From an uncultured Rhizobiaceae group bacterium (lineage in GTDB: Bacteria; Pseudomonadota; Alphaproteobacteria; Rhizobiales; Rhizobiaceae), in the NCBI GenBank assembly GCA_938010435.1, contig CALLUS010000002.1, forward strand, positions 372,001 through 436,000: a DNA stretch of 64,000 bases, read 5' to 3'. Every line of letters starts with the position of its first letter. The first letter of the stretch is position 1. Shown piece by piece: positions 29,480 to 38,281 of the stretch. Position numbers and translations under genes: made by a program. A model generated the notes under the pieces. The model did no database searches. It was given only the letters and a program-made list of their open reading frames with translations, and was not told the origin of the DNA.

Positions 29480-29650
29480 TTGAAGCGGCTTCTGCAATTG
29501 ACAAGAAAAACAAAGCAAACTCTGGAATTCTCTGGTGCTGCGAAATTACGCTTGGAACGTTGATACTTCCGCATTAACAAGAGCGTCATATCCTCAATGC
29601 CGTAAGGCTTCTGATTCATTTTTCGGCACCAAATTTAAGGCGCATATTTT

Positions 29651-30424
29651 ATGGGCAAGCAGTACAGCTTTGATCTTATGCGTCCGACTGTGGGTTTGTT
29701 TGTCACTTGTTTGGTCGATCTGTTTCGACCAAGCGTTGGCTATGCCGCGATCAAGCTGATTGAAGAGGCTGGATGCGTTGTTGATGTGCCTCCTGCGCAA
29801 ACGTGCTGTGGGCAATCCAGCATTGCTTCGGGTGATGATGTAAACTCCCGCGAAGCGGCTGAGATTGTGATCCGTACATTCGAACATTTTGAATATGTGG
29901 TCGCACCTTCCAGCACTTGCGCGGATATGTTAAAACACACTTACCCCAAACTTTTTGAAAACGACGAAGCCTGGGCACAACGGGCGCAGGCATTTTCCGA
30001 GAAGGTTTATGAACTCACCGCGTTTTTGCAAGACGTGATGGAAGCTGAAATCAATGCCGCCTTATTGGACAGGCAAAGCATTGTTTTGGAAAGTTGCAAC
30101 GGTTTAAAAACTCCAAGCTCACACGACTTGCTTTCCAATATCGACGGATTTCACATAGTCGAGATTGAAGATCCCAATAGCTGTTGCGGGTTCGGCAATG
30201 GCACCTGCAAAAAGCCTGCGCGGGTTGCAAATGCTGAAACCAAGAGCAAGCTCAAAAACATCAATGCAGTTGAAACTGATATGTTAATGGGCCGCGATTT
30301 AGGTTGTTTGATGCACATGGCCAACAAGTTGAAATCGAACGGTTCGGAAGTCGAAGTACGGCACGTGGCGGAAGTCTTAGCTGGAGATTTTAACACCCCA
30401 GCCATTGCGGTACAAAAGCACTAG
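29651..30424 (+). CDS. LutA/YkgE-like (Fe-S)-binding protein
   Basis: Predicted cytosolic cysteine-rich CCG-domain protein of 257 aa, related to LutA of lactate oxidation. It has TCCGQ at the first CCG domain and SCCGFG at the second, plus GRDLGCLMHM. Two changes stand out: the usual HxSC before the second domain is LESCNGLK, and the usual GFGGTFSVK is GFGNGTCKK. The partners LutB and LutC are not in the window. Its stop codon overlaps the stop of the convergent lldD at CTAG. It could serve as an electron-transfer partner to lactate or glycolate oxidation, which is inference from context. Confidence 0.8.
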   Translation: MGKQYSFDLMRPTVGLFVTCLVDLFRPSVGYAAIKLIEEAGCVVDVPPAQTCCGQSSIASGDDVNSREAAEIVIRTFEHFEYVVAPSSTCADMLKHTYPKLFENDEAWAQRAQAFSEKVYELTAFLQDVMEAEINAALLDRQSIVLESCNGLKTPSSHDLLSNIDGFHIVEIEDPNSCCGFGNGTCKKPARVANAETKSKLKNINAVETDMLMGRDLGCLMHMANKLKSNGSEVEVRHVAEVLAGDFNTPAIAVQKH

Positions 30425-31581
30425 CTGTTTTTCCGAGGCTCTTCGAAATCCAACAGGTTGTGGCGACCCACATCTTTAATATCTGTCTCGCCGCACAGTG
30501 CCATTGTAATATCGAGTTCTTTCTTCATAACCTCCAGCGCGGTGGTGACACCTACCTCACCCATCGCCCCCAGACCATAAATATAAGCGCGACCGATATA
30601 GGTTGATTTCGCGCCAAGTGCGATGGCTTTGAACACATCTTGTCCCGTGCGAATGCCACTATCCATGTGCACTTCAATGCGATCACCAACGGCGTCGATA
30701 ATGCGTGCCAACATATCTATGGGTGCGGCTGCTCCATCCAATTGCCGGCCACCATGGTTTGAAACAATGATTGCGTCCGCACCGATGTCTGCTGCAATTT
30801 TTGCGTCTTCCACATCGTTGATACCTTTGAGAATAAGTTTGCGGTCCCAGCGCGATTTCACCCATTCAATACTCGACCAATCCAAGCTTTGGTCGAACTG
30901 AGATGCCGTCCATTCTGCCAGATTGTTCATATTGTTGACACCGGGAGCGTGGCCGACAATGTTTCCGAAACTGCGATTCTTGGTTTGCAGCATGTTCCAG
31001 CACCACCGCGGCTTCGTCGCCAGATTGATCATGTTTGCGATCGTCGGTTTTGGAGGTGTGGACAAACCATTTTTCACGTCTTTATGCCGCTGACCCAGAA
31101 TTTGCAGATCAAGGGTGAGAACCAGTGCTTCGCAATTGGCATCGTAGGCACGTTTGATCAATGCTTCGATGTAACCGCGATCACGCATGACGTAGAGCTG
31201 AAACCAAAATGGTTTGGTGGTGTGTTTCGCCACTTCTTCGATGGAACACACGCTCATGGTGGACAAGGTAAAAGGCACACCAAACTTTTCGGCAGCACGG
31301 GCGGAAGCAATCTCTCCGTCTGCATGCTGCATTCCCGTGAGACCAACCGGTGCTAAAGCGACAGGCATCGCAACATCTCGCCCAATCATATCCGATTTCA
31401 CAGAACGATTGTCGATATTGACAGCAACCCGTTGGCGCAGTTTGTACTTTTCGAATGCACTCGTGTTATCGCGATACGTGCCTTCTGTGTAAGCACCCGA
31501 ATCCGCATAATCGTAAAACATGCGAGGCACACGACGACGTGCCAGTTTTTGGAGATCAGCATTGCAAGTGATAACAGGCAT
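30421..31581 (-). CDS. lldD: L-lactate dehydrogenase, FMN-dependent
   Basis: Oxidises L-lactate to pyruvate, passing electrons to the quinone pool, 386 aa. The FMN/substrate motif NHGGRQLDGA holds the catalytic His, and LVLTLDLQILGQRHKDVKNG is the typical central block. The start MPVITCNADL at 31581 follows AAGGAA by about 9 bases; GTG 31599 is an alternative. A related alpha-hydroxy-acid oxidase is possible, but the match to LldD is good. The upstream dyad TCCTA-GGCG-TAGGA at 31610-31623 could be an operator. Confidence 0.9.
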   Translation of the reverse strand: MPVITCNADLQKLARRRVPRMFYDYADSGAYTEGTYRDNTSAFEKYKLRQRVAVNIDNRSVKSDMIGRDVAMPVALAPVGLTGMQHADGEIASARAAEKFGVPFTLSTMSVCSIEEVAKHTTKPFWFQLYVMRDRGYIEALIKRAYDANCEALVLTLDLQILGQRHKDVKNGLSTPPKPTIANMINLATKPRWCWNMLQTKNRSFGNIVGHAPGVNNMNNLAEWTASQFDQSLDWSSIEWVKSRWDRKLILKGINDVEDAKIAADIGADAIIVSNHGGRQLDGAAAPIDMLARIIDAVGDRIEVHMDSGIRTGQDVFKAIALGAKSTYIGRAYIYGLGAMGEVGVTTALEVMKKELDITMALCGETDIKDVGRHNLLDFEEPRKNS

Positions 31582-31676
31582 TTCAATTCGTTCCTTCACA
31601 AAAACTCAGTCCTAGGCGTAGGATATATAATCCCAACAAATCAAGACGTGTTTGTGCAACGCGCAATACACTTCAA

Positions 31677-32339
31677 ATGAAAGACGTCTGGATCACCAAA
31701 ATGCCCCTACAAAACCGCATGCAGCCTGATGGTGAAATTGTTGCCAATTCATCTCGTGGAATATTGTTTGGAAACCGTGGAGGTCGCATCCATAGCGCTG
31801 AGACGAAAACCTTGCACGCCACAAAACGTTGGGCGTCGCGCCAATGGATTTGCTGTGTTTTGGAATTTAAAGGCCGTAAGCGCGAACTGATGAGTCCCCG
31901 CAGTTACACTGAATTGTTTTTTCTTGACGAAGTCACTGCATTGGCTGCGGGACACCGTCCCTGTTTTGAATGTCGCCGCAAAGACGCAATTGAATTTGGG
32001 GAAACTTGGAGACAGGGGACGGATCTTGAGAAGCGCCCTTCAGCACCTGAGATGGATCGCATTTTGCACGATCAGCGGTTAGATAAACACAAACCAAAAA
32101 CACATCAGCTGGATTGGGATGCACTGCCTGATGGTGCGATGGTGTCTCTCGATGAAAACTGGATCGCTAAATTCCAAAATAAATCACTGCTGTGGTCTTT
32201 TGATGGATATTCCAAACCAGAACAAGAAATTGTTCAAGCGCTTCACGACACCGTCTCTTGTCTCACACCGCCAGTAACTTTAACCGCGTTGGAAAATGGT
32301 TATCAACCGCTCTGGCACCCATCTGCACATTTGGTTTAA
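31677..32339 (+). CDS. Conserved protein of unknown function with CxxCRR motif
   Basis: 220 aa, no signal peptide or membrane segment. Distinct features: RGILFGNRGGRIHSAE and KRWASRQWICC in the N-terminal half, then a central motif GHRPCFECRRKDA, reminiscent of the zinc-binding CxxCR region in Ada-type proteins (where AHRPCRRC occurs), and a hydrophilic C-terminal half. A basic, zinc- or nucleic-acid-binding protein is conceivable. I recall similar hypothetical proteins in other alphaproteobacteria, but no function. It lies 8 bases upstream of rsmE, so may be co-transcribed with it, and is divergent from lldD. Confidence 0.7.
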   Translation: MKDVWITKMPLQNRMQPDGEIVANSSRGILFGNRGGRIHSAETKTLHATKRWASRQWICCVLEFKGRKRELMSPRSYTELFFLDEVTALAAGHRPCFECRRKDAIEFGETWRQGTDLEKRPSAPEMDRILHDQRLDKHKPKTHQLDWDALPDGAMVSLDENWIAKFQNKSLLWSFDGYSKPEQEIVQALHDTVSCLTPPVTLTALENGYQPLWHPSAHLV

Positions 32340-32347
32340 ATGGATCT

Positions 32348-33091
32348 ATGCCACGCTACGATTTCACATCTCAACGCCTGTTTATGGACGTTCCACTTGC
32401 AGCAGATAACACGATTGAACTCGACCGCGGGCAAGCCAATTACTTACTCAATGTTTTGCGCCTTGGGGAGAACGACCATATTCTCGTTTTCAACGGACGG
32501 GATGGCGAATGGCGCGCTGAAATAACGCCACAAGGGCGCAAAAAAGCCGTTTTGAATGTTTCGGAACAAACCCGTCCACAACCTGCAGCTTATGATTTGA
32601 TTTATATGTTTGCCCCCCTGAAACAGGCGCGCATGGAATATGTGGTTCAAAAAGCCGTGGAAATGGGTGCGGGTTCACTGCAACCCGTACTAACAGAATA
32701 CACTCAATTGCGGAAAATCAATGTTGAAAAGATGAATCTGCAAGCTGTTGAAGCGGCAGAACAATGCGGAATTTTGACAATTCCCTCTATCGAAGACCTA
32801 CAACCGCTTGAAGCTGCAATCGGAAATACTGCGAACGATCACACCATCATTTTTTGCGATGAAGGTGATTTATTGCAAAATCCTCTTTCGATGTTGCAGG
32901 ACATTCAATCTCAGAATTTTGCTATTCTTGTCGGGCCGGAAGGCGGGTTTTCGGAAACTGAACGCAAACTCTTGAAAGCACAGAACAATGTGGTTGCCAT
33001 ACCGCTTGGACCAAGGGTTTTGCGCGCTGACACTGCAGCAGTAGCGGCGCTTGCCCTGGTACAAACAGTATTGGGCGATTGGCACGATTGA
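32348..33091 (+). CDS. rsmE: 16S rRNA (uracil1498-N3)-methyltransferase
   Basis: SPOUT-class methyltransferase of U1498 in 16S rRNA, 247 aa. It begins PRYDFTSQRLF, has the PUA-like HILVFNGRDGEW, and the knot-region motif LVGPEGGFSETE plus LGPRVLRADTAAVAAL. The frame is open to 32258, overlapping the previous gene, but ATG 32348 is the family start. It lies just after the conserved unknown gene and is followed by gshA after 101 bases. Confidence 0.95.
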   Translation: MPRYDFTSQRLFMDVPLAADNTIELDRGQANYLLNVLRLGENDHILVFNGRDGEWRAEITPQGRKKAVLNVSEQTRPQPAAYDLIYMFAPLKQARMEYVVQKAVEMGAGSLQPVLTEYTQLRKINVEKMNLQAVEAAEQCGILTIPSIEDLQPLEAAIGNTANDHTIIFCDEGDLLQNPLSMLQDIQSQNFAILVGPEGGFSETERKLLKAQNNVVAIPLGPRVLRADTAAVAALALVQTVLGDWHD

Positions 33092-33192
33092 ACTTTTCTC
33101 GAACACACACATGTGAACGGCGAAATTCTTTCTTGCGCCACGCTTCCAGCAGGAGTAGCGATTTATATAATAGATGACTTGGAGCCCTTTTT

Positions 33193-34554
33193 ATGGCCCG
33201 CGATACGACGAATGAAACACCTCTGGAAAACCGCGCACAGCTAGTGGAAGCTTTGTCTGATGGGTGCAAACCCAAAAGCGAGTGGCGCATTGGCACAGAG
33301 CATGAGAAATTTGGTTTTTACAAAGCTGACTTTTCGCCCGTTCCTTACGAAGGCGACCGTGGCATTAAAGCCTTGCTGGAAGGTATGCAAGCCCGCACGG
33401 GCTGGGAACCCATTATAGACGCTGGCAATATTATCGGATTGGTTGCAAGCGACGGCATGGGAGCCATCTCATTGGAACCGGGTGGGCAGTTTGAATTGTC
33501 TGGCGCGCCTCTCGCCACAATCCATGAGACATGTCGCGAATCCAACACCCATTTGGCACAAGCGCGCGATGTAGCGGATGAACTTGGTATGGGGTTTTTG
33601 GGGCTTGGCGGCAGTCCTAAATGGACGTTTGAAGAAACCCCGAAAATGCCTAAGTCGCGCTACGACATTATGCGCGCCTATATGCCCAAAGTCGGGACGC
33701 AAGGTCTCGACATGATGCACCGCACCTGCACCATTCAGGTCAATCTCGACTTCTCTTCGGAAGACGATATGCGCACCAAAATGCAAGTCTCTACAAAACT
33801 TCAATCTGTGGCAGCAGCCTTGTTTGCGAATTCGCCATTTTCCAATGGGAAACCGAATGGCCTATTATCTTGGCGCAGCGACATCTGGCGCGATACGGAC
33901 AATCAACGCGCGGGACTTCACCAATTCATGCTGGAAGATGAATTGAGCTTTGAACGTTACGTAGACTGGGCGCTAAGCTGCCCTATGTATTTCATTTTGC
34001 GCGATAGTCACTATATCGACTGCACACAAATAACATTCAAAGATTTTCTTGAAAACGGGTTTGAGGGACACACAGCCAACGAAGGCGATTGGACCAATCA
34101 TATAGGCACTTTGTTTCCTGATGTACGCCTCAAGAAATTTTTGGAAATGCGCGGGGCGGATGGTGGCCCTTGGCGGCGTATCTGTGCACTGCCTGCGCTC
34201 TGGGTCGGATTGCTCTATGACGAACAAGCTTTGGCCGATGCCAAAACACTCGCGGATGAATTGAGCTTTGAAGACGTGTTCGCCATGCGCGAAGCTGTAC
34301 CGCGTGATGGGTTAAGTGCGCCTGCAGGCAAACGCTCGGTGTTGGAATTGACACGTGATGTGTTGGAAATCTCCCACAGAGGTCTCACCGCACGTGCCTG
34401 TAAGAATGATTCCGGGATAGATGAAAACCACTTCCTTGCCCCCTTGGATGAGGTCGCCACGCTGGGCGAAACGCAGGCCGAACGATTGTTGAAACAATTC
34501 GGAAGCAATTGGGATGGTGAGATCAACCATATTTTTGAAGAGTATGCATATTGA
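33193..34554 (+). CDS. gshA: Glutamate-cysteine ligase, plant/alphaproteobacterial type
   Basis: First step of glutathione synthesis, ATP-dependent joining of glutamate and cysteine, 453 aa. The GCS2-type features include WRIGTEHEKFGF at the N terminus, ISLEPGGQFELSGAP and YMPKVGTQGLDMMHRTC. The length suits the class shared by plants and alphaproteobacteria rather than the E. coli form. The start at 33193 follows GGAG by about 9 bases. Its stop overlaps a possible TTG start for the next gene (TTGA), linking glutathione synthesis to a GFA-family protein. Confidence 0.94.
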   Translation: MARDTTNETPLENRAQLVEALSDGCKPKSEWRIGTEHEKFGFYKADFSPVPYEGDRGIKALLEGMQARTGWEPIIDAGNIIGLVASDGMGAISLEPGGQFELSGAPLATIHETCRESNTHLAQARDVADELGMGFLGLGGSPKWTFEETPKMPKSRYDIMRAYMPKVGTQGLDMMHRTCTIQVNLDFSSEDDMRTKMQVSTKLQSVAAALFANSPFSNGKPNGLLSWRSDIWRDTDNQRAGLHQFMLEDELSFERYVDWALSCPMYFILRDSHYIDCTQITFKDFLENGFEGHTANEGDWTNHIGTLFPDVRLKKFLEMRGADGGPWRRICALPALWVGLLYDEQALADAKTLADELSFEDVFAMREAVPRDGLSAPAGKRSVLELTRDVLEISHRGLTARACKNDSGIDENHFLAPLDEVATLGETQAERLLKQFGSNWDGEINHIFEEYAY

Positions 34555-35000
34555 GCAGGAAAGTCATCACTCGTGGACACTGCCTGTGCGGTGACATCAG
34601 TTATGAATGCACCAACAAACCACGCTGGCGATTATATTGTCATTGTGCCAGTTGCCGCCGCAACACGGCTTCCCCCATCACAGCGTTTTTCGGCATGGCC
34701 AATGAAGACTATCGCTGGACTGGTGGCGAAACCGCAACGTTTGAATCGTCAAAAGGTGTAAAGCGACATTTCTGCAAAAATTGCGGCACCCCAATCGCCT
34801 TTGAAGCTGACCACTATCCTGGCGAAATTCATTTCTACACCGCTGGCCTTGAAACCACAGACGGATTTGAACCAACAGCACATGTGCACAGTGATGAACG
34901 CTTGCATTGGTTTGATGTGAACGATGCTTTGCCCCGATCAAAAGCTTTTCATGAAAGCGGCGTATCGAAACTGAATAAAAGGCAACCAGACAGATATTGA
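34551..35000 (+). CDS. GFA-family zinc protein (CENP-V/GFA domain)
   Basis: 149 aa, beta-rich zinc-binding protein of the GFA family (founder: glutathione-dependent formaldehyde-activating enzyme). Zinc ligands are visible as GHCLCGDISYEC, CHCASCRRN and FCKNCGTP. The only plausible start is TTG 34551, overlapping the gshA stop (TTGA) with GAAGAG 9 bases upstream, so the two are probably translationally coupled. The coupling suggests a glutathione-related role, but GFA proteins are diverse and formaldehyde activation is not proven. Confidence 0.85.
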   Translation: MSRKVITRGHCLCGDISYECTNKPRWRLYCHCASCRRNTASPITAFFGMANEDYRWTGGETATFESSKGVKRHFCKNCGTPIAFEADHYPGEIHFYTAGLETTDGFEPTAHVHSDERLHWFDVNDALPRSKAFHESGVSKLNKRQPDRY

Positions 35001-35071
35001 ATTTCTCTCATTGTTGATTAGCCTTCATTCAAATGGCACAATTGCAGAAGATCAACCGAAGGATGTTTAAA

Positions 35072-35986
35072 ATGAACCTCACCCAACTTCTTGTGACCCA
35101 ACAGAATGTCGATGCTTTGAGCCAACAATTCAGGTTGAGTGAAGAACAGACTTTGGAAGCTATGGGCGCATTGTTGCCCGCTTTTTCTGAAGGGTTGAAA
35201 CGCAACACATCTTCGCCACAAGGCGCTGCTGGATTTATTGAGACTTTGGCCTCAGGTCGTCATCGTCACTATGCTGACGATCCATCGAATGCCATGTCTG
35301 CATTCGGTGTGAATGACGGCAACGCAATTTTGGGACATTTGTTTGGTAACAAAGACACCAGCCGCGCGGTGGCCAACCATGCATCCGCCGCTTCTGGCAT
35401 TGGCTCATCTATATTGAAGCAGATGTTGCCAGTAATCGCGTCCATGATCATGGGTTCGTTGTTCAAAGGCTCAACAAACAGCACTTCAAGACGCGGTGGC
35501 GGTTTAGGTGGAATGTTGGGCGGTGCCGCAGGCGGCGGCATGTTGGGTCAGTTGATTGAAGGCTTAGCCGGAGGCATGTTGGGTGGAAACGCAACGCCAC
35601 AGATAAATCGCAGAACAATCCGTTCACGGCACCAACAATCACCCTCTGGTCTTGAAGATTTATTGGGTGAAATGCTCGGCGGTGGCACCTCAAGACAACA
35701 AAGACGCCCTCGCTCTACGCAAGTTCCAACGTCCAACAGACGGACACGGCGAACACGAACGGGCGGGAGCATGTTTGACGAGTTTTTGGATCAAGATCCC
35801 CCACGCAAACGCCAAAATCCATACACACCAACACAGCCCAAACGACAACCAAGAAGACGACGTTCAAGCGGCGGCGGGCTTGGAGAAATTTTTGGCGACC
35901 TTTTAGAGGCCGGTGGCAACACAAGCTCTGAATACCAGCGAGAAACCGGCAGCGTGTTCGATCAATTTTTAGGCCCGAACCATTAA
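35072..35986 (+). CDS. DUF937-domain protein
   Basis: 304 aa. The N-terminal half has the DUF937 pattern: helical LVTQQNVDALSQQFRLSEEQ, then AILGHLFGNKDTSRAVANHA and the Gly-rich GLGGMLGGAAGGGMLGQLIE. The C-terminal half is disordered, rich in Arg, Gln, Pro, Ser and Thr, with repeated Gly-Gly-Leu-Gly-Glu-like blocks. The start at 35072 follows AAGGA by 8 bases; an earlier ATG at 35033 has no support. Function unknown. The DUF937 fold is YidB-like. It converges with the EamA gene, with a 4-base overlap. Confidence 0.78.
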   Translation: MNLTQLLVTQQNVDALSQQFRLSEEQTLEAMGALLPAFSEGLKRNTSSPQGAAGFIETLASGRHRHYADDPSNAMSAFGVNDGNAILGHLFGNKDTSRAVANHASAASGIGSSILKQMLPVIASMIMGSLFKGSTNSTSRRGGGLGGMLGGAAGGGMLGQLIEGLAGGMLGGNATPQINRRTIRSRHQQSPSGLEDLLGEMLGGGTSRQQRRPRSTQVPTSNRRTRRTRTGGSMFDEFLDQDPPRKRQNPYTPTQPKRQPRRRRSSGGGLGEIFGDLLEAGGNTSSEYQRETGSVFDQFLGPNH

Positions 35987-36924
35987 GCTGGTTTTCCGCC
36001 TCCCAGAACGAGAATGTTACCCAGCAATACAAACACTAATCCGACAATGGCGATTGTTGGAAACGTGTAGCCTTCAAACACGGCAGATATGAGCAGAGCA
36101 AACACTGGAAACATAACAGTCGCATATCCTGAACGGCCCGCCCCTATACGACCTATCAAAGTCATGTATGCCCAAAAAGCTATGACGGAAGACACCACGG
36201 CTAAGAAGATCAGTGAGGACAAGTAAATCCAAGAGAGTTCAAACGCTAACGATTTTCCAAGTGTCAAAGCCATTCCGGCACTGAATACCGCGCCATAGGT
36301 CATGCCCCATGCGCTGGCAGCGAGAACCGGAATTTTGCGATGTTGAAGAGAGGCTGAAATCTGGCTTCCCGTACAAAATGATAGTGTCCCCATAACACAA
36401 AGAGCCAACCCAAATGCAGCATTGCCTGTCCAGCTTTGACCCGCAATCTCAGGCCAGAACATCAATGCGATTCCCGATATTCCAATCAGCGCACCCGCCA
36501 ACACGCGGCCTCGCGGGACACGTCTTGCAATCAGAAAACCCAATGCAAGATTGAAGACGGAAGCAAGGGAGAACACAACTGACAATAGGCCGGATATCAA
36601 ATAAACAGAGCCGTAATAAAACAACATGAAATTCAGACAGAAGATGAAAAGCCCCATCCCGGAAAAGGCGAGATGGAGCTTCAGAGGAAACCGCATGGGT
36701 TCCTTTTTTATGTAGACCCAAGCCCACATAATTGTAGCGGCGATTGCAAACCGCCAAAACAGTGAGGTTTGAACAGCAACCGTTCCTACCTGCAAAGACA
36801 ATGCATACCAGCTTGCACTCCACGACAACACAAGTGCTGCGTAAAGAACATAATCAAAGGTCGTCAGACGCTTTTCTGCCGGAGCGAGGTCTTGCTTCAA
36901 ATAGAATGACGCTTTCTGCTCCAA
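35983..36924 (-). CDS. EamA/DMT-family transporter
   Basis: Ten-helix inner-membrane transporter of the drug/metabolite superfamily, up to 313 aa, substrate unknown. The first helix is FDYVLYAALVLSWSASWYAL. No ATG exists near the N terminus: the frame opens with TTG 36924 and has another TTG at 36900; both lie inside or at the end of the DUF1127 gene, so it is probably translated by coupling. The end overlaps the DUF937 stop. Confidence 0.82.
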   Translation of the reverse strand: MEQKASFYLKQDLAPAEKRLTTFDYVLYAALVLSWSASWYALSLQVGTVAVQTSLFWRFAIAATIMWAWVYIKKEPMRFPLKLHLAFSGMGLFIFCLNFMLFYYGSVYLISGLLSVVFSLASVFNLALGFLIARRVPRGRVLAGALIGISGIALMFWPEIAGQSWTGNAAFGLALCVMGTLSFCTGSQISASLQHRKIPVLAASAWGMTYGAVFSAGMALTLGKSLAFELSWIYLSSLIFLAVVSSVIAFWAYMTLIGRIGAGRSGYATVMFPVFALLISAVFEGYTFPTIAIVGLVFVLLGNILVLGGGKPA

Positions 36925-37166
36925 AATCTACGGCGTGCAACGAGCGCGCGTAAATTCAAGGCTGGATCGCCTTTTGTTGCAAGAGCTTCGCGCACATCAA
37001 GTCGCGTCACCCCCATGTCTTTCAACACCCATTCTTCCTGATCGAGAAGAACTGCAAGTTGCTTGCGCTTGCTACGGCGCTTCATTTGCTTGCGCGCCAA
37101 TGTGATCAAATCAAAAGGATTTGGGACAAAGGTGGTGCGACGCGTGGTGCGTTTGATAAATGCCAT
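36897..37166 (-). CDS. DUF1127 small basic protein
   Basis: 89 aa, strongly basic. The N-terminal part is rich in Arg/Lys (FIKRTTRRTT, KQMKRRSKRKQ) and the C-terminal part carries the DUF1127 block LKDMGVTRLDVREAL. Small DUF1127 proteins are abundant in alphaproteobacteria; some Agrobacterium members affect RNA turnover, phosphate and growth. The ATG at 37166 follows GGAG by 8 bases; an upstream ATG at 37226 is unlikely. It is divergent from a LysR-type regulator, so may be that regulator's target. Confidence 0.82.
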   Translation of the reverse strand: MAFIKRTTRRTTFVPNPFDLITLARKQMKRRSKRKQLAVLLDQEEWVLKDMGVTRLDVREALATKGDPALNLRALVARRRFWSRKRHSI

Positions 37167-37247
37167 AACAATTTCTCCGTGATTGGAAGTTCGATAAAAC
37201 AGAAATGGCATATCTTGATTAATCATTCAAACGAATGTTATTCATCA

Positions 37248-37272
37248 AATTCATTCAAAATATTGATGAATT
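37248..37272. promoter_or_regulatory. LysR-type binding box (T-N11-A)
   Basis: AATTCAT and ATGAATT are perfect 7-bp arms around an 11-base spacer, matching the T-N11-A layout of LysR-family sites. It ends 9 bases before the regulator's start codon. A second small dyad, CATTC-AAAC-GAATG, lies at 37224-37237. Position fits autoregulation and control of the divergent DUF1127 gene. Confidence 0.65.
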
Positions 37273-37281
37273 GAAGTCGCC

Positions 37282-38220
37282 ATGCAAAACCTAGATATCG
37301 ACCAATTGCGCACCTTTCTGGCCGTTGTCGAAACGTTGAGTTTCACCCGCGCAGGCGAGCAAGTTCACAAAACACAGTCTGCGGTTTCCATGCAGATGAA
37401 ACGGTTGGAAGAAATCGTTGGCAAACAACTGTTCGCGCGCGTTGGTCGTGGTATCGCGATCAGCCATGATGGGGCGCGATTTGTAAAATACGCCCGTGAG
37501 ATCGTAGAGAAATCTTACGAAGCTTTGGCTGCGTTTGATGATACCGCCTTGCGCGGAAATGTGTATCTCGGCACAGCTGATGATTATGCAGAGCGATTTT
37601 TACCGACTATCCTTGCCGGGTTTTCAGAATCAAACCCGTTGGTGGAAGTGAGCGTGGTTTGTGAAAACACTTATGGACTTCGCCAACGGATCAAATCAGG
37701 TGAATTGGATGTGGCTATTGTCACCCATAACGAAGCCAAGGAGCATTCAGAGCTGATCAGGCAAGAACCTTTGCTTTGGGTCACATCAGACCGCCACCGG
37801 ATTCACAACCAAACACCTCTGCCCCTTGCATTGGGCAGCCCCCATTGCATTTGGCGCGAAGCTGCAATGATGGCACTGAAAGACATGAACCGCCCCTACC
37901 GGATGCTTTACACCAGTTTTTCAGCAACAGTTGTGGGGTCTGCTGTGCTTGCTGGTCTTGCTGTTTCCGTCCAACCAGAATCAGCATTGCGGCCCGGCAT
38001 GCGCGTTCTTACAGAGCGGGACGGGTTTGCCACCTTGCCCCAATGTGAAATTGGCTTGTTGCGCGGGCAGCGTGAAAAAAACGATGTGACCGAAGCCCTC
38101 GTGAACCATATCAAGCGCAGTTTGGATGCCATACGCACACCAGACTATTCAATTGAAGGTACGTTAGCAGCAGCCGCATATCCACCGTCACAGATTCCCC
38201 CTTTACCTCGTATTTATTGA
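37282..38220 (+). CDS. LysR-family transcriptional regulator
   Basis: 312 aa. The N-terminal winged helix-turn-helix is typical (LRTFLAVVETLSFTRAGE, then VHKTQSAVSMQMKRLE). An inducer-binding domain covers about residues 90-295. Substrate unknown. It is divergent from the DUF1127 gene, with a T-N11-A box between them. The next gene, xseA, is 60 bases downstream in the same direction. Confidence 0.9.
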   Translation: MQNLDIDQLRTFLAVVETLSFTRAGEQVHKTQSAVSMQMKRLEEIVGKQLFARVGRGIAISHDGARFVKYAREIVEKSYEALAAFDDTALRGNVYLGTADDYAERFLPTILAGFSESNPLVEVSVVCENTYGLRQRIKSGELDVAIVTHNEAKEHSELIRQEPLLWVTSDRHRIHNQTPLPLALGSPHCIWREAAMMALKDMNRPYRMLYTSFSATVVGSAVLAGLAVSVQPESALRPGMRVLTERDGFATLPQCEIGLLRGQREKNDVTEALVNHIKRSLDAIRTPDYSIEGTLAAAAYPPSQIPPLPRIY

Positions 38221-38281
38221 AGCAATTGGGGAAGGCATATTTCTCTGCTTCTCACTACCCAAATGCGTGATACAAACCACT

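Noticed and set aside
31610-31623. TCCTA-GGCG-TAGGA as an LldR operator
   Set aside because: Short arms and no regulator gene nearby; position is suggestive but not enough for a separate feature.
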